Source: Marinifaba aquimaris (GTDB lineage Bacteria > Pseudomonadota > Gammaproteobacteria > Enterobacterales > Alteromonadaceae). From it: a stretch of DNA of 64,000 nt. Both the position numbers and the translations under genes were made by a program. Shown here piece by piece: positions 29,242-38,655 of the stretch; the stretch's first letter is position 1, and every line of letters begins with the position of its first letter. Location of the stretch: NCBI RefSeq assembly GCF_013328345.1, contig NZ_JABULX010000010.1:1-64000 (forward strand), written 5' to 3'. The notes under the pieces are model-generated. The model saw only the letters and a list, made by a program, of their open reading frames with translations, was not told where the DNA came from and made no database searches.

Positions 29242-30246
29242 TCAACTTTCAGCACTGAACGGTTTGCGCTGATGCATCGCTTCCATGGCTTTATAAAATA
29301 CATTTTCATCTTTAGCGTGATGACGGGCGTTCTCACTTAAAAAGCGTCGCCATTGGCGGGCACCTGGCTGCCCATTAAACAAACCAAGCATATGACGTGC
29401 AATGTGCCAAGTAGTCGTGCGCTCTTCATTTTCAATACAATCTTTGACATAAGGAATAATCGCCTCAACCACGGCTTCTCTTGACAATCTATTTGCCGAA
29501 TCACCGTATATCAATTCATCAACATTTGTCATCATGTAAGGGTCTTGATAAACAGCTCGCCCAATCATGACACCATCCAATATGGCTAATTGCTCTTTTG
29601 CTTGAGTGAGTGTTTCAATACCACCATTTATTGAAATCAATAACTCGGGGTAATCCTTTTTCAGCTGATATACCCTATCGTAGTTTAACTCTGGAATTTC
29701 CCGGTTTTGCTTCGGGCTTAAACCTTTTAACCAAGCTTTTCTTGCATGCACAATAAAGTGGTTACAGCCTGCTTCGGCATTTTTCTCAACAAAGTCAGTT
29801 AAAAACGCGTACGAATCGAAATCATCAATGCCAATTCTCGTTTTAACCGTCACAGGCAAAGAAGACGCTTTTTTCATTGCAACAATGTTATCAGCAACAA
29901 GACTGGGCTCTGCCATTAAACACGCCCCAAAAGCACCGTTTTGCACTCTATCAGATGGACACCCCACATTAATATTGACCTCATCGTAGCCGTACTGCTC
30001 TGCTTTTTGAGTGGCTTGGCTCATCGCTTCAGGATCACTTCCACCTAATTGCAAAACGAGCGGGTGCTCTGATTGGTGATACGCAAGGTAATCTGCTTTA
30101 CCATGTAAAATTGCGCCTGTGGTAACCATCTCAGTATACAAAACAGCCTTTTTACTCATAATTCGATAAAAATAACGGCAATGGCGATCTGTCCAATCAA
30201 GCATGGGGGCTACGGAAAACTTAGCGTCAATAACAGGTGCGGTCAT
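29242..30246 (-). CDS. dusA: tRNA-dihydrouridine(20/20a) synthase DusA
   Basis: This flavoenzyme reduces uridine 20/20a in the D loop of tRNAs. The 334-residue product begins with FSVAPMLDWTDRHCRYFYR. It has the catalytic Cys segment NVGCPSDRVQNGAFGACLM (about 95-113), NGGIETL for the flavin phosphate, and MIGRAVYQDP. The gammaproteobacterial DusA signatures are clear. A GTG five codons upstream (30261) is a possible alternative start. It stands alone, divergent from the glucanase gene. Confidence 0.95.
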   Translation of the reverse strand: MTAPVIDAKFSVAPMLDWTDRHCRYFYRIMSKKAVLYTEMVTTGAILHGKADYLAYHQSEHPLVLQLGGSDPEAMSQATQKAEQYGYDEVNINVGCPSDRVQNGAFGACLMAEPSLVADNIVAMKKASSLPVTVKTRIGIDDFDSYAFLTDFVEKNAEAGCNHFIVHARKAWLKGLSPKQNREIPELNYDRVYQLKKDYPELLISINGGIETLTQAKEQLAILDGVMIGRAVYQDPYMMTNVDELIYGDSANRLSREAVVEAIIPYVKDCIENEERTTTWHIARHMLGLFNGQPGARQWRRFLSENARHHAKDENVFYKAMEAMHQRKPFSAES

Positions 30247-30426
30247 AATAGGAAAATACACTTAATGTTGAATGGAAAAACAGACCTTGTAAAAAGCCTT
30301 CTCTATAAAATAATTTTAACAAACTATCGGTTTAGGAAAAAATAGTATTTTTACTATCGTGAAAATATGAAATCCGGCATGATAAGTGTTGCGTAAACAG
30401 GAAAGTTAGAGAACAAGGAACCGCCC

Positions 30427-32154
30427 ATGTACGTCAAAATGCTTTTATTTATTCTTTGTATCTTGTCTATCAATGCTATAGCGAGTGAACACCCTGATTC
30501 TTCTTGGCTCAGATATAACCACCTTGGCTACCATGCAGTGCAAGACAAAGAACTCATTTTGATGTCAGATCTTAACTTAGAGGGTCAACACTGGCAGCTT
30601 TTATCAGCAAATAAAGTTGTGCTATCTGGCACTTTAGATAAAAGCTTGGCTGGAAAAACCAAACACACAGCTAAACCTTTCAACTTCCTTATTGATATCT
30701 CAAGTGTTACTGGAAAAGGCGAATACCAACTTCAAATCGAAGATAAGCTGTTCAGTCAAATCTATATTAAACAACAACCTTACTTATTTTTAATTGATGA
30801 AATGCTAATGCATTTTAAAACAGCCAGAAGTGGAACGGCCGATGCTCACCTACATTCAATCAGCCACTTAGGTGATGCAAAGGCGCCTATCTATAAACCT
30901 AAAGGCGAAATGTCACTTGGACAATGGCAACTTGAAAAACCAGTACAGTATGTTGATATGCAAGGAGGCTGGTATGATGCTGCAGATTACATTAAGTTTA
31001 CGCTAACAACCGCTTACAGCGCTTATTATCTGTTACGAGCCTACCAAGTTGAACCAGCTTTATTTAATAAAAAACTCAGTCAATCCGATTATGTCGATAT
31101 TCTTGATGAGGCAAAACACGGACTCGATTATTTATTGAAAACCTATCCTGAAAAAGATGAATTTATTATTCAGGTATCAACTGGATTAGATCATCAATTG
31201 GGTTATCGCTTACCTGAAAATGATACACGAGATGGTAAACGAGAGGCTTTATCAGCACTTTCTCTGCCTCACATGGCATCAACGGCAGCCGCTCTTGCAC
31301 TTGGCTCACAGGTATTTAAGCCTTTTGATCTAAGATTGAGCCAGCAATACCTAGCAAAAGCCAAAGCAATTTATCAAAGAATGAATCAACCGGATGTTCA
31401 CAAAAAAGGAGCTTTTGAACGCGACATAACCAATGACTTTTATCCAGATAAAATTTCACTTGATAACTTAGCTCTAGCCAGTGTTGAACTGTATCAAGCG
31501 ACTGGACAACGCCAATACCAAGATGCAGCGATAAATGCTCTCAAAAAGCTGGGAGTTAGTGGTTGGGTTGCATGGGCCGACGTCGATTTTTCAGCTAATT
31601 ATCGTTTATCGGTGAATAAAAATACGGCAGCTTTAAATAGGCTAAAGGCAGGCCTTCAAAAATATAAAATGTATGACAAGACACAAGGCAACATATGGCA
31701 TATTCCTATGCCTCCTTATTGGGGACCTTTGATAGGACAATTCATTATTTCGAGCTACTCTGGGCTAGCCTATGCTCAAGGGATGATTGATAGTCCGAAA
31801 CAACATTGGCAAAACTTAGATTATTTTCTGGGTAAAAATAACTGGGGGATCGCCTTTATTGCATCAGAACGCGTTCCTCGTTCTGTTAAAAACATTTATA
31901 GTCAAATTTACCAACTACAAAATCAATACCCGACAGGTGCTGTAGCTGGAGGCCCTGGCCACAGAAATAGCTATAATGATTTAAAGTGCTTATTCAAACC
32001 CGATCCAAGCGATAGATACTTTGAGCAGTTTAATACGAGCGAACAAATATTCTTTGATAACGCCAGTAACTTCCAGACAATGGAAACCACGATCACTCTG
32101 CAGGCTGCAGCGATATACATGATTGCCGTCAATGCCAAAATAATGACTGAATAA
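30427..32154 (+). CDS. glycoside hydrolase family 9 enzyme (endoglucanase/cellulase type), secreted
   Basis: It is a probable beta-glucan hydrolase. The 575-residue protein has a signal peptide (about 1-20), an Ig-like CelD_N domain (about 25-118) and the (alpha/alpha)6 GH9 domain (about 130-570). The nucleophile-side motif is GGWYDAADYIKF (about 179-190), where canonical GH9 has GGWYDAGDY. The HR pair lies in GGPGHRNSYND. The late Glu is in METTITLQAA, where the canonical general acid lies in an NExxxxWNA block. The last block is therefore divergent. Substrate is inferred from family only. AAGGAA ribosome-binding site. Confidence 0.85.
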   Translation: MYVKMLLFILCILSINAIASEHPDSSWLRYNHLGYHAVQDKELILMSDLNLEGQHWQLLSANKVVLSGTLDKSLAGKTKHTAKPFNFLIDISSVTGKGEYQLQIEDKLFSQIYIKQQPYLFLIDEMLMHFKTARSGTADAHLHSISHLGDAKAPIYKPKGEMSLGQWQLEKPVQYVDMQGGWYDAADYIKFTLTTAYSAYYLLRAYQVEPALFNKKLSQSDYVDILDEAKHGLDYLLKTYPEKDEFIIQVSTGLDHQLGYRLPENDTRDGKREALSALSLPHMASTAAALALGSQVFKPFDLRLSQQYLAKAKAIYQRMNQPDVHKKGAFERDITNDFYPDKISLDNLALASVELYQATGQRQYQDAAINALKKLGVSGWVAWADVDFSANYRLSVNKNTAALNRLKAGLQKYKMYDKTQGNIWHIPMPPYWGPLIGQFIISSYSGLAYAQGMIDSPKQHWQNLDYFLGKNNWGIAFIASERVPRSVKNIYSQIYQLQNQYPTGAVAGGPGHRNSYNDLKCLFKPDPSDRYFEQFNTSEQIFFDNASNFQTMETTITLQAAAIYMIAVNAKIMTE

Positions 32155-32168
32155 AATCAATCCCAAAA

Positions 32169-33014
32169 TTAATGTTCGGGTCGTTGCCGTAAATATGATG
32201 CAAATCTCGGCAAGCCATTTTTAGTCATCCCCCAGTACTTATAAGTTACTTGAGTACCGATAGCAGGAGGGTGCTTCCTTTCTTTTACAGTAAACCCAGT
32301 ACCAATTTTAAATGTTCGGCCTTGTGCATCTTTGACAACAAGTGCACCTAACATTCCGGTGTATTTACCTTTACCTGCGATATGTTTGATTACCATAGCT
32401 TCTGCATCTTGGTATTTTTTTACTTTTATTAGGTTGTTTGAGCGACCCGCTTGATATTTATCGGCTATCCTTTTGAGCATCAAACCTTCACCACCTCTTG
32501 CAAGCGTAGCCTCAAGTAATTGAGATAAAGACCGATGGTTTTCTACTCGCTGCTGCTTGACGATAATGATGTGCTTACTTTGCCCTTTTAGCTGTTTTTT
32601 CCATTCAATTAGGAAATGGTATCTTTGCTCAAAAGAAAAGTGCTGATGATGCATATCAAATATCATTAATTTCACATTCCGCCATTCTTTTTCAATGGGT
32701 ACTTTTTTTCTGGTGATACCAGAGACAAGATCAAATTGCTCACGGTCAATCCAAAGTTCTGCATCTAAGTGCCAATCGGGTAATGAAGCCACAAACCAAT
32801 TTGGAGTGATTATCTGATTACCTGATCGAGTCAATAATTCACGACCATTCCAATATGCCCTAACCCCATCATATTTTTCACTAACAAAGTACTCTTTAAT
32901 ATTCTCGCTACCTGTGTATACGCTAGCTAAAGTCAGAGCTGGTTTTAAGTTGCCTTCAGCATAAGCAAAGCAGCTTAAAACCAGGCTGAACCATATAGCT
33001 TTGATAATTTTCAT
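32169..33014 (-). CDS. exported ATP-dependent DNA ligase (LigE type)
   Basis: This is a minimal ATP-dependent ligase of adenylation plus OB domains without accessory domains. The 281-residue product starts at the ATG at 33014. An uncleaved form begins MKIIKAIWFS and a signal peptide ends near residue 19 (AYA). Motif I is EKYDGVRAYW with the adenylated Lys47. Motif III is DAELWID, motif IV GGEGLMLKR and motif V IKVKKYQDAE. Periplasmic ligases of this kind occur in Gram-negatives and are linked in the literature to natural transformation and biofilm DNA. Convergent with the GH9 gene. Confidence 0.88.
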   Translation of the reverse strand: MKIIKAIWFSLVLSCFAYAEGNLKPALTLASVYTGSENIKEYFVSEKYDGVRAYWNGRELLTRSGNQIITPNWFVASLPDWHLDAELWIDREQFDLVSGITRKKVPIEKEWRNVKLMIFDMHHQHFSFEQRYHFLIEWKKQLKGQSKHIIIVKQQRVENHRSLSQLLEATLARGGEGLMLKRIADKYQAGRSNNLIKVKKYQDAEAMVIKHIAGKGKYTGMLGALVVKDAQGRTFKIGTGFTVKERKHPPAIGTQVTYKYWGMTKNGLPRFASYLRQRPEH

Positions 33015-33276
33015 AAATGTCCACAATAATAAAAAACCACTTAAATAGAAAACTAGTTTACAGCTATCATTTCGGCCAATTCATTTTTCTGTAGGAAAAG
33101 TCTTACATGACATGAGGGCTATTTATCGCAAAAAGAAATATCTATTTTTGTTAGAATAGCGAATAGGAAATTAGGACATGGACGATTAATAAAGGTAAAG
33201 CAGCTTCATTCAACAAATGTAGTGAAGAGTGACTTCAGCATTTGAAGAATTTATAGAAGCGCAGAGGAATATCATA

Positions 33277-34173
33277 ATGAGTACAACTAAAAAAGTAAGA
33301 AAAGCGATTATCCCAGTGGCAGGTCTTGGCACTCGAATGCTGCCTGCGTCAAAAGCCATTCCAAAAGAAATGTTGGCAATTGCGGATAAGCCGTTAATTC
33401 AATATGTAGTGAATGAGATTATCGCTGCTGGTATCAAAGAAATTGTTTTAGTAACTCACTCAAGTAAGAATTCAATCGAGAACCATTTTGATAAAAGCTT
33501 TGAATTAGAGTCAATCTTAGAAAAGCGTGTTAAGCGTCAGCTACTTGAAGAAGTGCAAGCCATCTGCCCTAAAGATGTAACAATTATGCACGTACGCCAG
33601 GGTGAAGCAAAAGGTCTAGGCCACGCGATTTCATGTGCTAAACCATTAGTTGGCTCCGCACCATTTGCTGTTGTATTACCAGATGTATTAATTGATGACG
33701 CTGCGGCTAACCCGAAAAAAGACAACCTAGCAGAAATGTTGGCTATGTATGAAGAAACAGGTGCTAGTCAAATCATGGTTGAAGGTGTTCCAGAATCGGA
33801 AGTGGATAAATACGGTGTGGCAGATGTGCAAGGACGTGACCTAAGTGCGGGTGAATCGGTAAAAATGACCGCAATCGTTGAAAAACCGCCTGTGGATGAA
33901 GCGCCTTCTAACTTAGCTGTAGTAGGTCGTTATGTATTATCTGGTGACATTTGGGATATTCTTGAAAAAACGCCAGTGGGTGCCGGCGATGAAATTCAAT
34001 TAACAGATGCAATCGCAACACTCATGGATTGGGAACCGGTCAATGCTTATTACATGAAAGGAAAAAGTCATGACTGTGGAAACAAACTTGGTTATATGAA
34101 AGCGTTTGTTGAATACAGTATGCGACATAACCAGTTTGGTGAAGAATTTAGCGAATTTGTTAAATCTATCTAA
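33277..34173 (+). CDS. galU: UTP-glucose-1-phosphate uridylyltransferase
   Basis: GalU makes UDP-glucose, the precursor for many surface glycans. The start is the ATG at 33277 with AGAGG upstream, giving 298 residues, the family length. An upstream extension to 33229 is not conserved. Signatures are [20 protein letters not shown] (about 13-32), VVLPDVLID, and [15 protein letters not shown]. It lies 54 nt upstream of galE, the next enzyme in UDP-sugar supply, and opens the glycan region. Confidence 0.97.
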   Translation: MSTTKKVRKAIIPVAGLGTRMLPASKAIPKEMLAIADKPLIQYVVNEIIAAGIKEIVLVTHSSKNSIENHFDKSFELESILEKRVKRQLLEEVQAICPKDVTIMHVRQGEAKGLGHAISCAKPLVGSAPFAVVLPDVLIDDAAANPKKDNLAEMLAMYEETGASQIMVEGVPESEVDKYGVADVQGRDLSAGESVKMTAIVEKPPVDEAPSNLAVVGRYVLSGDIWDILEKTPVGAGDEIQLTDAIATLMDWEPVNAYYMKGKSHDCGNKLGYMKAFVEYSMRHNQFGEEFSEFVKSI

Positions 34174-34227
34174 ACTCTTTTCTAAGGCCAAATACAGGAT
34201 TATTTGGCCATCATTTAAGGTATAAAA

Positions 34228-35250
34228 ATGAGCCAAACAATATTAGTCACAGGTGGTGCGGGATATATCGGCAGCCACACAGTTTTAGAGCTATTAGAGC
34301 TCGATTATCAAGTTATCGTTTTAGATAACCTTTCGAATGCTAGCCAAGAATCTTTAAACCGAGTTGAACGAATCACAGGAAAAACGGTTAAATTTTACCA
34401 AGCTGATATTCTTGATAAGTCAGCCCTAGACGAAGTATTCACCGCTCATAACATTGATAGCGTCATTCATTTTGCTGGCCTAAAAGCAGTTGGTGAAAGC
34501 ACAGAAATACCATTAACCTACTATCACAATAATGTCACTGGCACGATTTACCTTTGTGAAGCCATGGCAAAACACGGGGTTAAAAACTTAGTGTTTAGTT
34601 CTTCTGCCACTGTTTACGGTGAACCAAAAGCTTTACCACTTGTCGAGACAATGCCAACAGGGGTTCCAACAAATGCCTATGGCCACTCAAAACTTATGGT
34701 AGAAGAAATCTTAAATGATTTGTATGAATCCGATAATGAATGGAACATTATTTTACTTCGATACTTCAACCCCGTGGGTGCTCATAAATCAGGCCTTATT
34801 GGTGAAGATCCAAATGGTAAACCAAATAACTTAATGCCTTTTATCAGCCAAGTGGCAGTAGGGCGAAGAGAATGCTTAAGTGTCTTTGGTGATGACTATG
34901 ATACTGAAGATGGTACTGGAGTTAGGGATTACATCCACGTGGTAGACCTTGCGCTTGGCCATGTAAAATCAATTGAGAAGCTCACTGAAAAACCAGGTTG
35001 CTTAACTTACAATCTAGGTACTGGGCAAGGTTACTCCGTCCTTGATATGGTTAAAGCCTTTGAAAATGCCTCCGAAAAAGCCGTGCCGTATCAAATTGAA
35101 CCTAGAAGAAATGGCGATGTTGCAGCCTGTTATGCCAATGCAGAAAAAGCAAAGTTAGAGCTTAACTGGCAAGCTGAGCTTGGCTTAGAAGCTATGTGTG
35201 AAGATACATGGCGCTGGCAAAGTCAAAATCCAAAAGGATTTAGTGCTTAA
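34228..35250 (+). CDS. galE: UDP-glucose 4-epimerase
   Basis: GalE interconverts UDP-glucose and UDP-galactose. The 340-residue short-chain dehydrogenase-type protein has the NAD motif [10 protein letters not shown] (residues 7-16), SSSATVYG, and the catalytic YGHSK (Tyr/Lys, about 150-154). The C-terminal GTGQGYSV and EPRRNGDV complete the family pattern. It probably shares a transcript with galU. Confidence 0.97.
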   Translation: MSQTILVTGGAGYIGSHTVLELLELDYQVIVLDNLSNASQESLNRVERITGKTVKFYQADILDKSALDEVFTAHNIDSVIHFAGLKAVGESTEIPLTYYHNNVTGTIYLCEAMAKHGVKNLVFSSSATVYGEPKALPLVETMPTGVPTNAYGHSKLMVEEILNDLYESDNEWNIILLRYFNPVGAHKSGLIGEDPNGKPNNLMPFISQVAVGRRECLSVFGDDYDTEDGTGVRDYIHVVDLALGHVKSIEKLTEKPGCLTYNLGTGQGYSVLDMVKAFENASEKAVPYQIEPRRNGDVAACYANAEKAKLELNWQAELGLEAMCEDTWRWQSQNPKGFSA

Positions 35251-35263
35251 TACCCTTAAACGT

Positions 35264-35295
35264 TGGCTAGCATGTTTGCCTGAATACGCTAGCCA
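35264..35295 (+). terminator. hairpin after galE
   Basis: TGGCTAGC (35264-35271) pairs perfectly with GCTAGCCA (35288-35295) around a 16-nt loop, 14 bases after the galE stop. There is no T-run, so rho-independent termination is uncertain. Confidence 0.35.
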
Positions 35296-35487
35296 TTGAC
35301 CATCAGTCATCTAACTAATCACTCCAATTTGTAATTTTTTGTTTTAATACAACAATTCTCTTAGTAAGAAGCTTTTCGAATCTGATTGTTATGCTACAAT
35401 TGCGGTGTTTTTGTACCAAGTCCGACTGAGCAAAGATAATAAGTCTAAAAAATCAGTCTGATAATTCACACCGATAACGGAGATTAC

Positions 35488-36558
35488 ATGGAATTTATCA
35501 TCGCGTTAATGACCACATTAATTGCAATTCCATTTCTTAAACCCATCGCAGATAAAGTCGGCTTAGTCGATGTCCCCAACGCTAGAAAACAACACGATGG
35601 TGCGGTTCCATTAATTGGTGGCATTGCTATATTCTTGGGTACATTAACGGCATGTATGATCGCATTCCCAGATGACTCCACAATAAGGCTTTTTTTAATA
35701 TCCGCTGCACTAATTGTTTTTTTAGGAGTAATGGATGATTACCATGATTTGCCTGTTGGTTTAAGACTCGTTTCACAATTGTTAATCGGTAGCATATTAG
35801 TTTATGGCGCAGGGAACTACTTAGATAATCTAGGGGACTTGTTTGCCGTAGGTGAAATAACCCTCGGGGTTCTGGGTACTATTTTCACAATGGTTGCAGT
35901 ACTTGCCGCTATTAATGCTTTTAATATGACTGATGGTATAGATGGGCTAGCCGGCTCTCTAGCCATTAATACTTTCTTATCAATTGCCACTTTATTTTAT
36001 TTACAAGGTCAGCATCAAAATGCAGCCTTACCTGTGATTGTTGCTTTTTCTGTTATACCTTTTTTACTCTTTAACTTAAGCCTACTACCTGGTAAGGCAC
36101 GTAAAATATTTATGGGCGATGCTGGCTCAATGTTCATTGGTTTAAGTGTTATTTGGATGTTAACGCTTGGTACTCAAGGTGAGCAACCAGCATTTAGGCC
36201 GGTTACTGCACTTTGGATTATTGCCATTCCATTGATGGATATGGCAGCTATCATGTATCGCAGAATCAACAAAGGCCAGTCCCCTTTTCAACCTGATCGC
36301 GACCATTTACATCACATTTTTATTCGCGCCGGTATTCAACCCCGTTCAGCCCTGATTTACATCTCTTTAGCTTCTGCATTACTATCGGGGATTGGCTTAA
36401 CTGGAGAGTATTATCAGGTACCCGAGTGGATTATGTTCACAGGTTTCTTGTGCTTATTCGTAGCCTATAGCTTTGTCATTATGCACATTTGGAAAGCAAT
36501 TAGATTTGTAAAAAAAATTAAGCGAGCTAAAAGGCTAAAAAAATACCGTCGAATCTAA
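35488..36558 (+). CDS. wecA: undecaprenyl-phosphate N-acetylglucosaminyl-1-phosphate transferase, WecA/MraY family
   Basis: It links a sugar-1-phosphate (GlcNAc in WecA) to undecaprenyl phosphate and so starts O-antigen or related glycans. The 356 residues hold about eleven hydrophobic helices. They have the family blocks VPNARKQHDGAVPLIGG (about 29-45), NAFNMTDGIDGLAG (about 150-163), FMGDAGSMFIG (about 209-219) and the HIHH-like DRDHLHHIF (about 271-279). It heads a plus-strand glycan run. GGAG lies 6 nt before the start. Confidence 0.92.
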   Translation: MEFIIALMTTLIAIPFLKPIADKVGLVDVPNARKQHDGAVPLIGGIAIFLGTLTACMIAFPDDSTIRLFLISAALIVFLGVMDDYHDLPVGLRLVSQLLIGSILVYGAGNYLDNLGDLFAVGEITLGVLGTIFTMVAVLAAINAFNMTDGIDGLAGSLAINTFLSIATLFYLQGQHQNAALPVIVAFSVIPFLLFNLSLLPGKARKIFMGDAGSMFIGLSVIWMLTLGTQGEQPAFRPVTALWIIAIPLMDMAAIMYRRINKGQSPFQPDRDHLHHIFIRAGIQPRSALIYISLASALLSGIGLTGEYYQVPEWIMFTGFLCLFVAYSFVIMHIWKAIRFVKKIKRAKRLKKYRRI

Positions 36559-36562
36559 AACT

Positions 36563-37051
36563 ATGTCATCTAAAAAAAATATTGTTTTACTTATTGCTGG
36601 TGAAGGTGGGCACTTTGAACAAATGTCCAGACTAACCAGTACTTTAAAGTTTTCTGATAATATTGATGATATTTATCTAATCACTGATAACATTAAAAAA
36701 GAACTCAATCTTGAAGGTGTGAAAACTCTTGAATTAGGTGAATTAAGAGGAAAGGATGGTTTTTCAATCAAAAATGCTTTTAGATACCTCACAAAAAATA
36801 CCATTATATTATCCAAGTTAATCTTTAAAAATAATACCAAAATCATTTCGACTGGCCCAGGTATCGCAATTTACCCTTCTCTTTTATGCCGTTTAAGTAA
36901 AGGAAAAGTTTTGCATATAGAAACTTGGTCTCGCTTTTATAGTAAATCAATGACTGGAAAGTTGATGTATCTGATCTCTAATCGATTTTATATCCAAAAC
37001 AAAGAGCTTGCAGAAATCTATCCGAAAGGCATTTATTCGGGTAGGTTGTAA
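36563..37051 (+). CDS. Alg14/PssD-like membrane-anchoring subunit of a split glycosyltransferase
   Basis: The 162-residue protein corresponds to the N-terminal half of a GT-B enzyme: an N-terminal AGEGGHFEQM loop (about 11-20), STGPGIAIYPSLLCRL near residue 98, and IETWSRF. Proteins of this kind (Alg14, PssD, CpsF) recruit the catalytic Alg13-like partner to the membrane. The partner gene follows directly with a one-base overlap. It probably adds the second sugar to the WecA product; the sugar cannot be told. Confidence 0.85.
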   Translation: MSSKKNIVLLIAGEGGHFEQMSRLTSTLKFSDNIDDIYLITDNIKKELNLEGVKTLELGELRGKDGFSIKNAFRYLTKNTIILSKLIFKNNTKIISTGPGIAIYPSLLCRLSKGKVLHIETWSRFYSKSMTGKLMYLISNRFYIQNKELAEIYPKGIYSGRL

Positions 37052-37497
37052 TGGATGTACTTGTAACTGTTGGTACATACCAATTTGACACTTTAATTAA
37101 AGCAGTTGACGAGATCAGTTCAAAATTTCCAGATATGAAATTTACCTTACAAACAGGTAATGGAGCATACCTCCCCAAACATTGCCAGCATTTTAGTTTT
37201 AAACCTGAATTAGATTTTAACCAGTTTGATTTAATCATAACGCATGCTGGAGCTGGTAATATCTATAGATTACTAGAGATCTCAAAGAAAATAATTGTTG
37301 TTCCAAACTTATTACGGGTAGACGACCACCAAAAAGAAATAGCGACCTTCGTTCAATCAAATAATCTAGCTCTTGCCTGTAATGATTTAACGAATCTTGA
37401 GTCTGTAATACGGAAAGTTCAATCCTTTCAACCACGCCCTTATAAGAAAGTAAGCTTCTTTAAATCAACTGAAATAGAGGAATACCTTCAGCTTTAG
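37051..37497 (+). CDS. Alg13/PssE-like catalytic subunit of a split glycosyltransferase
   Basis: The 148-residue product is the C-terminal GT-B half. It begins MDVLVTVGTYQFDTLIKAVD, has IITHAGAGNIYRLLE (about 67-81, nucleotide-sugar binding) and IVVPNLLRVDDHQKEIA. The same layout is seen in Alg13, PssE and CpsG. Its start overlaps the stop of the Alg14-like gene, which supports stoichiometric synthesis of a two-protein enzyme. It is convergent with a GT4 gene 11 nt away. Confidence 0.87.
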   Translation: MDVLVTVGTYQFDTLIKAVDEISSKFPDMKFTLQTGNGAYLPKHCQHFSFKPELDFNQFDLIITHAGAGNIYRLLEISKKIIVVPNLLRVDDHQKEIATFVQSNNLALACNDLTNLESVIRKVQSFQPRPYKKVSFFKSTEIEEYLQL

Positions 37498-37508
37498 CAA
37501 CTACTTGC

Positions 37509-38522
37509 CTATAGCTTGTATATTTTCACAACCTCTCTTGCAATATTATCTAACTTAAATTTTGAAGCACTTAATTTTGTAGCTTTAACAATTTTCTTAT
37601 ATGTGTCTCCAGCCCCATACTCGTTCGATAAATTAATAATATCTTGCGCTCTAAAATCATTTTGCGATATTAAAACCCCATTGACACCGTCTTTGACTTG
37701 AGTAATTGAACCATCCGTTGTAGTAGCAATAACAGGTGTACCACATGCCATAGATTCAGTCATAACTAGGCCAAATGATTCATTGTGGCTTAAATTAAGT
37801 GACCAAAGACTCCTCTTATAAGATTGAACGAGCTCTTCTGGTGTTTGAAAAGGTTTGTAACTTATATTGGTCTTCTCTAATAAATTATCTAATTTATGTC
37901 GTTCAGGGCCAGAACCAACTATCAGTAACTTCTTGTCACTTGGTAAAATAGCAGCAAGTTCATTTAGGCGCTCAACACCTTTATTTATATCTAACCGCCC
38001 TACAAAAATAAAATCAAATTCCTTTTTATAATCCCCTTCTGAGAAAAAAATAGACGGGATACCAACAGGCAAAATACTGTGGTTTTTTCTATATTGGACT
38101 AAACGCTCTTTAAGATGACAACTCACAAAAATAGCATGGTCAAGATACTCTAAACATAGGTTGTAAGTTTTTGAGAATGGAACGTATTTATAAATGTCAC
38201 TACCATGAAAGGTAACCACTATTTTTACTTTAGGGTTCCTTAAAAGCTTATAGAAAATAGCTAAAAATATGTTAGGGAAAAAGAAGTGAACATGTATAAC
38301 ATTTATGGTCCGCGTTGAAAAAACATAACGGACAACAAAAGACAAAAAGAAAAATAAATAGCGAAGAATACTAGAGCGGATATTTTTGCATACAGTAGAC
38401 ATAGTATAATATTCGACAGATTGTGCTATTTTTTTTACCGCTTCAAATTGATTTCGAACAAACAGACCTTGAGCTGGCTCGCTTTCAGTTGGTGACATAT
38501 TAGTTAAGAAAAGGATTTGCAT
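37509..38522 (-). CDS. glycosyltransferase family 4
   Basis: This 337-residue GT-B enzyme has the GT4 start ILFLTNMSPTESEPAQGLFV, the N-domain VTFHGSDIYK (about 103-112), FVGRLDINKGVERL near 178, and the retaining-enzyme ESFGLVMTESMACGTPVI (about 252-269). Donor and acceptor cannot be inferred. It is the only minus-strand gene between the WecA block and the lipoprotein gene. Confidence 0.88.
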   Translation of the reverse strand: MQILFLTNMSPTESEPAQGLFVRNQFEAVKKIAQSVEYYTMSTVCKNIRSSILRYLFFFLSFVVRYVFSTRTINVIHVHFFFPNIFLAIFYKLLRNPKVKIVVTFHGSDIYKYVPFSKTYNLCLEYLDHAIFVSCHLKERLVQYRKNHSILPVGIPSIFFSEGDYKKEFDFIFVGRLDINKGVERLNELAAILPSDKKLLIVGSGPERHKLDNLLEKTNISYKPFQTPEELVQSYKRSLWSLNLSHNESFGLVMTESMACGTPVIATTTDGSITQVKDGVNGVLISQNDFRAQDIINLSNEYGAGDTYKKIVKATKLSASKFKLDNIAREVVKIYKL

Positions 38523-38655
38523 AAATAGTTTGAAATGGCACAGGAATAGACATGTATCTTAAGCGATCAAGCATTATCAAATCTAGCATTGAATTGGTTA
38601 AAACATCGTAATTTGATATCATCATCCCCTCAAACTGATAAAAAAGGAATTTATT

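Noticed and set aside
33229-33276. Longer galU beginning at 33229
   Set aside because: The extra residues are not part of GalU, and AGAGG stands before the ATG at 33277.
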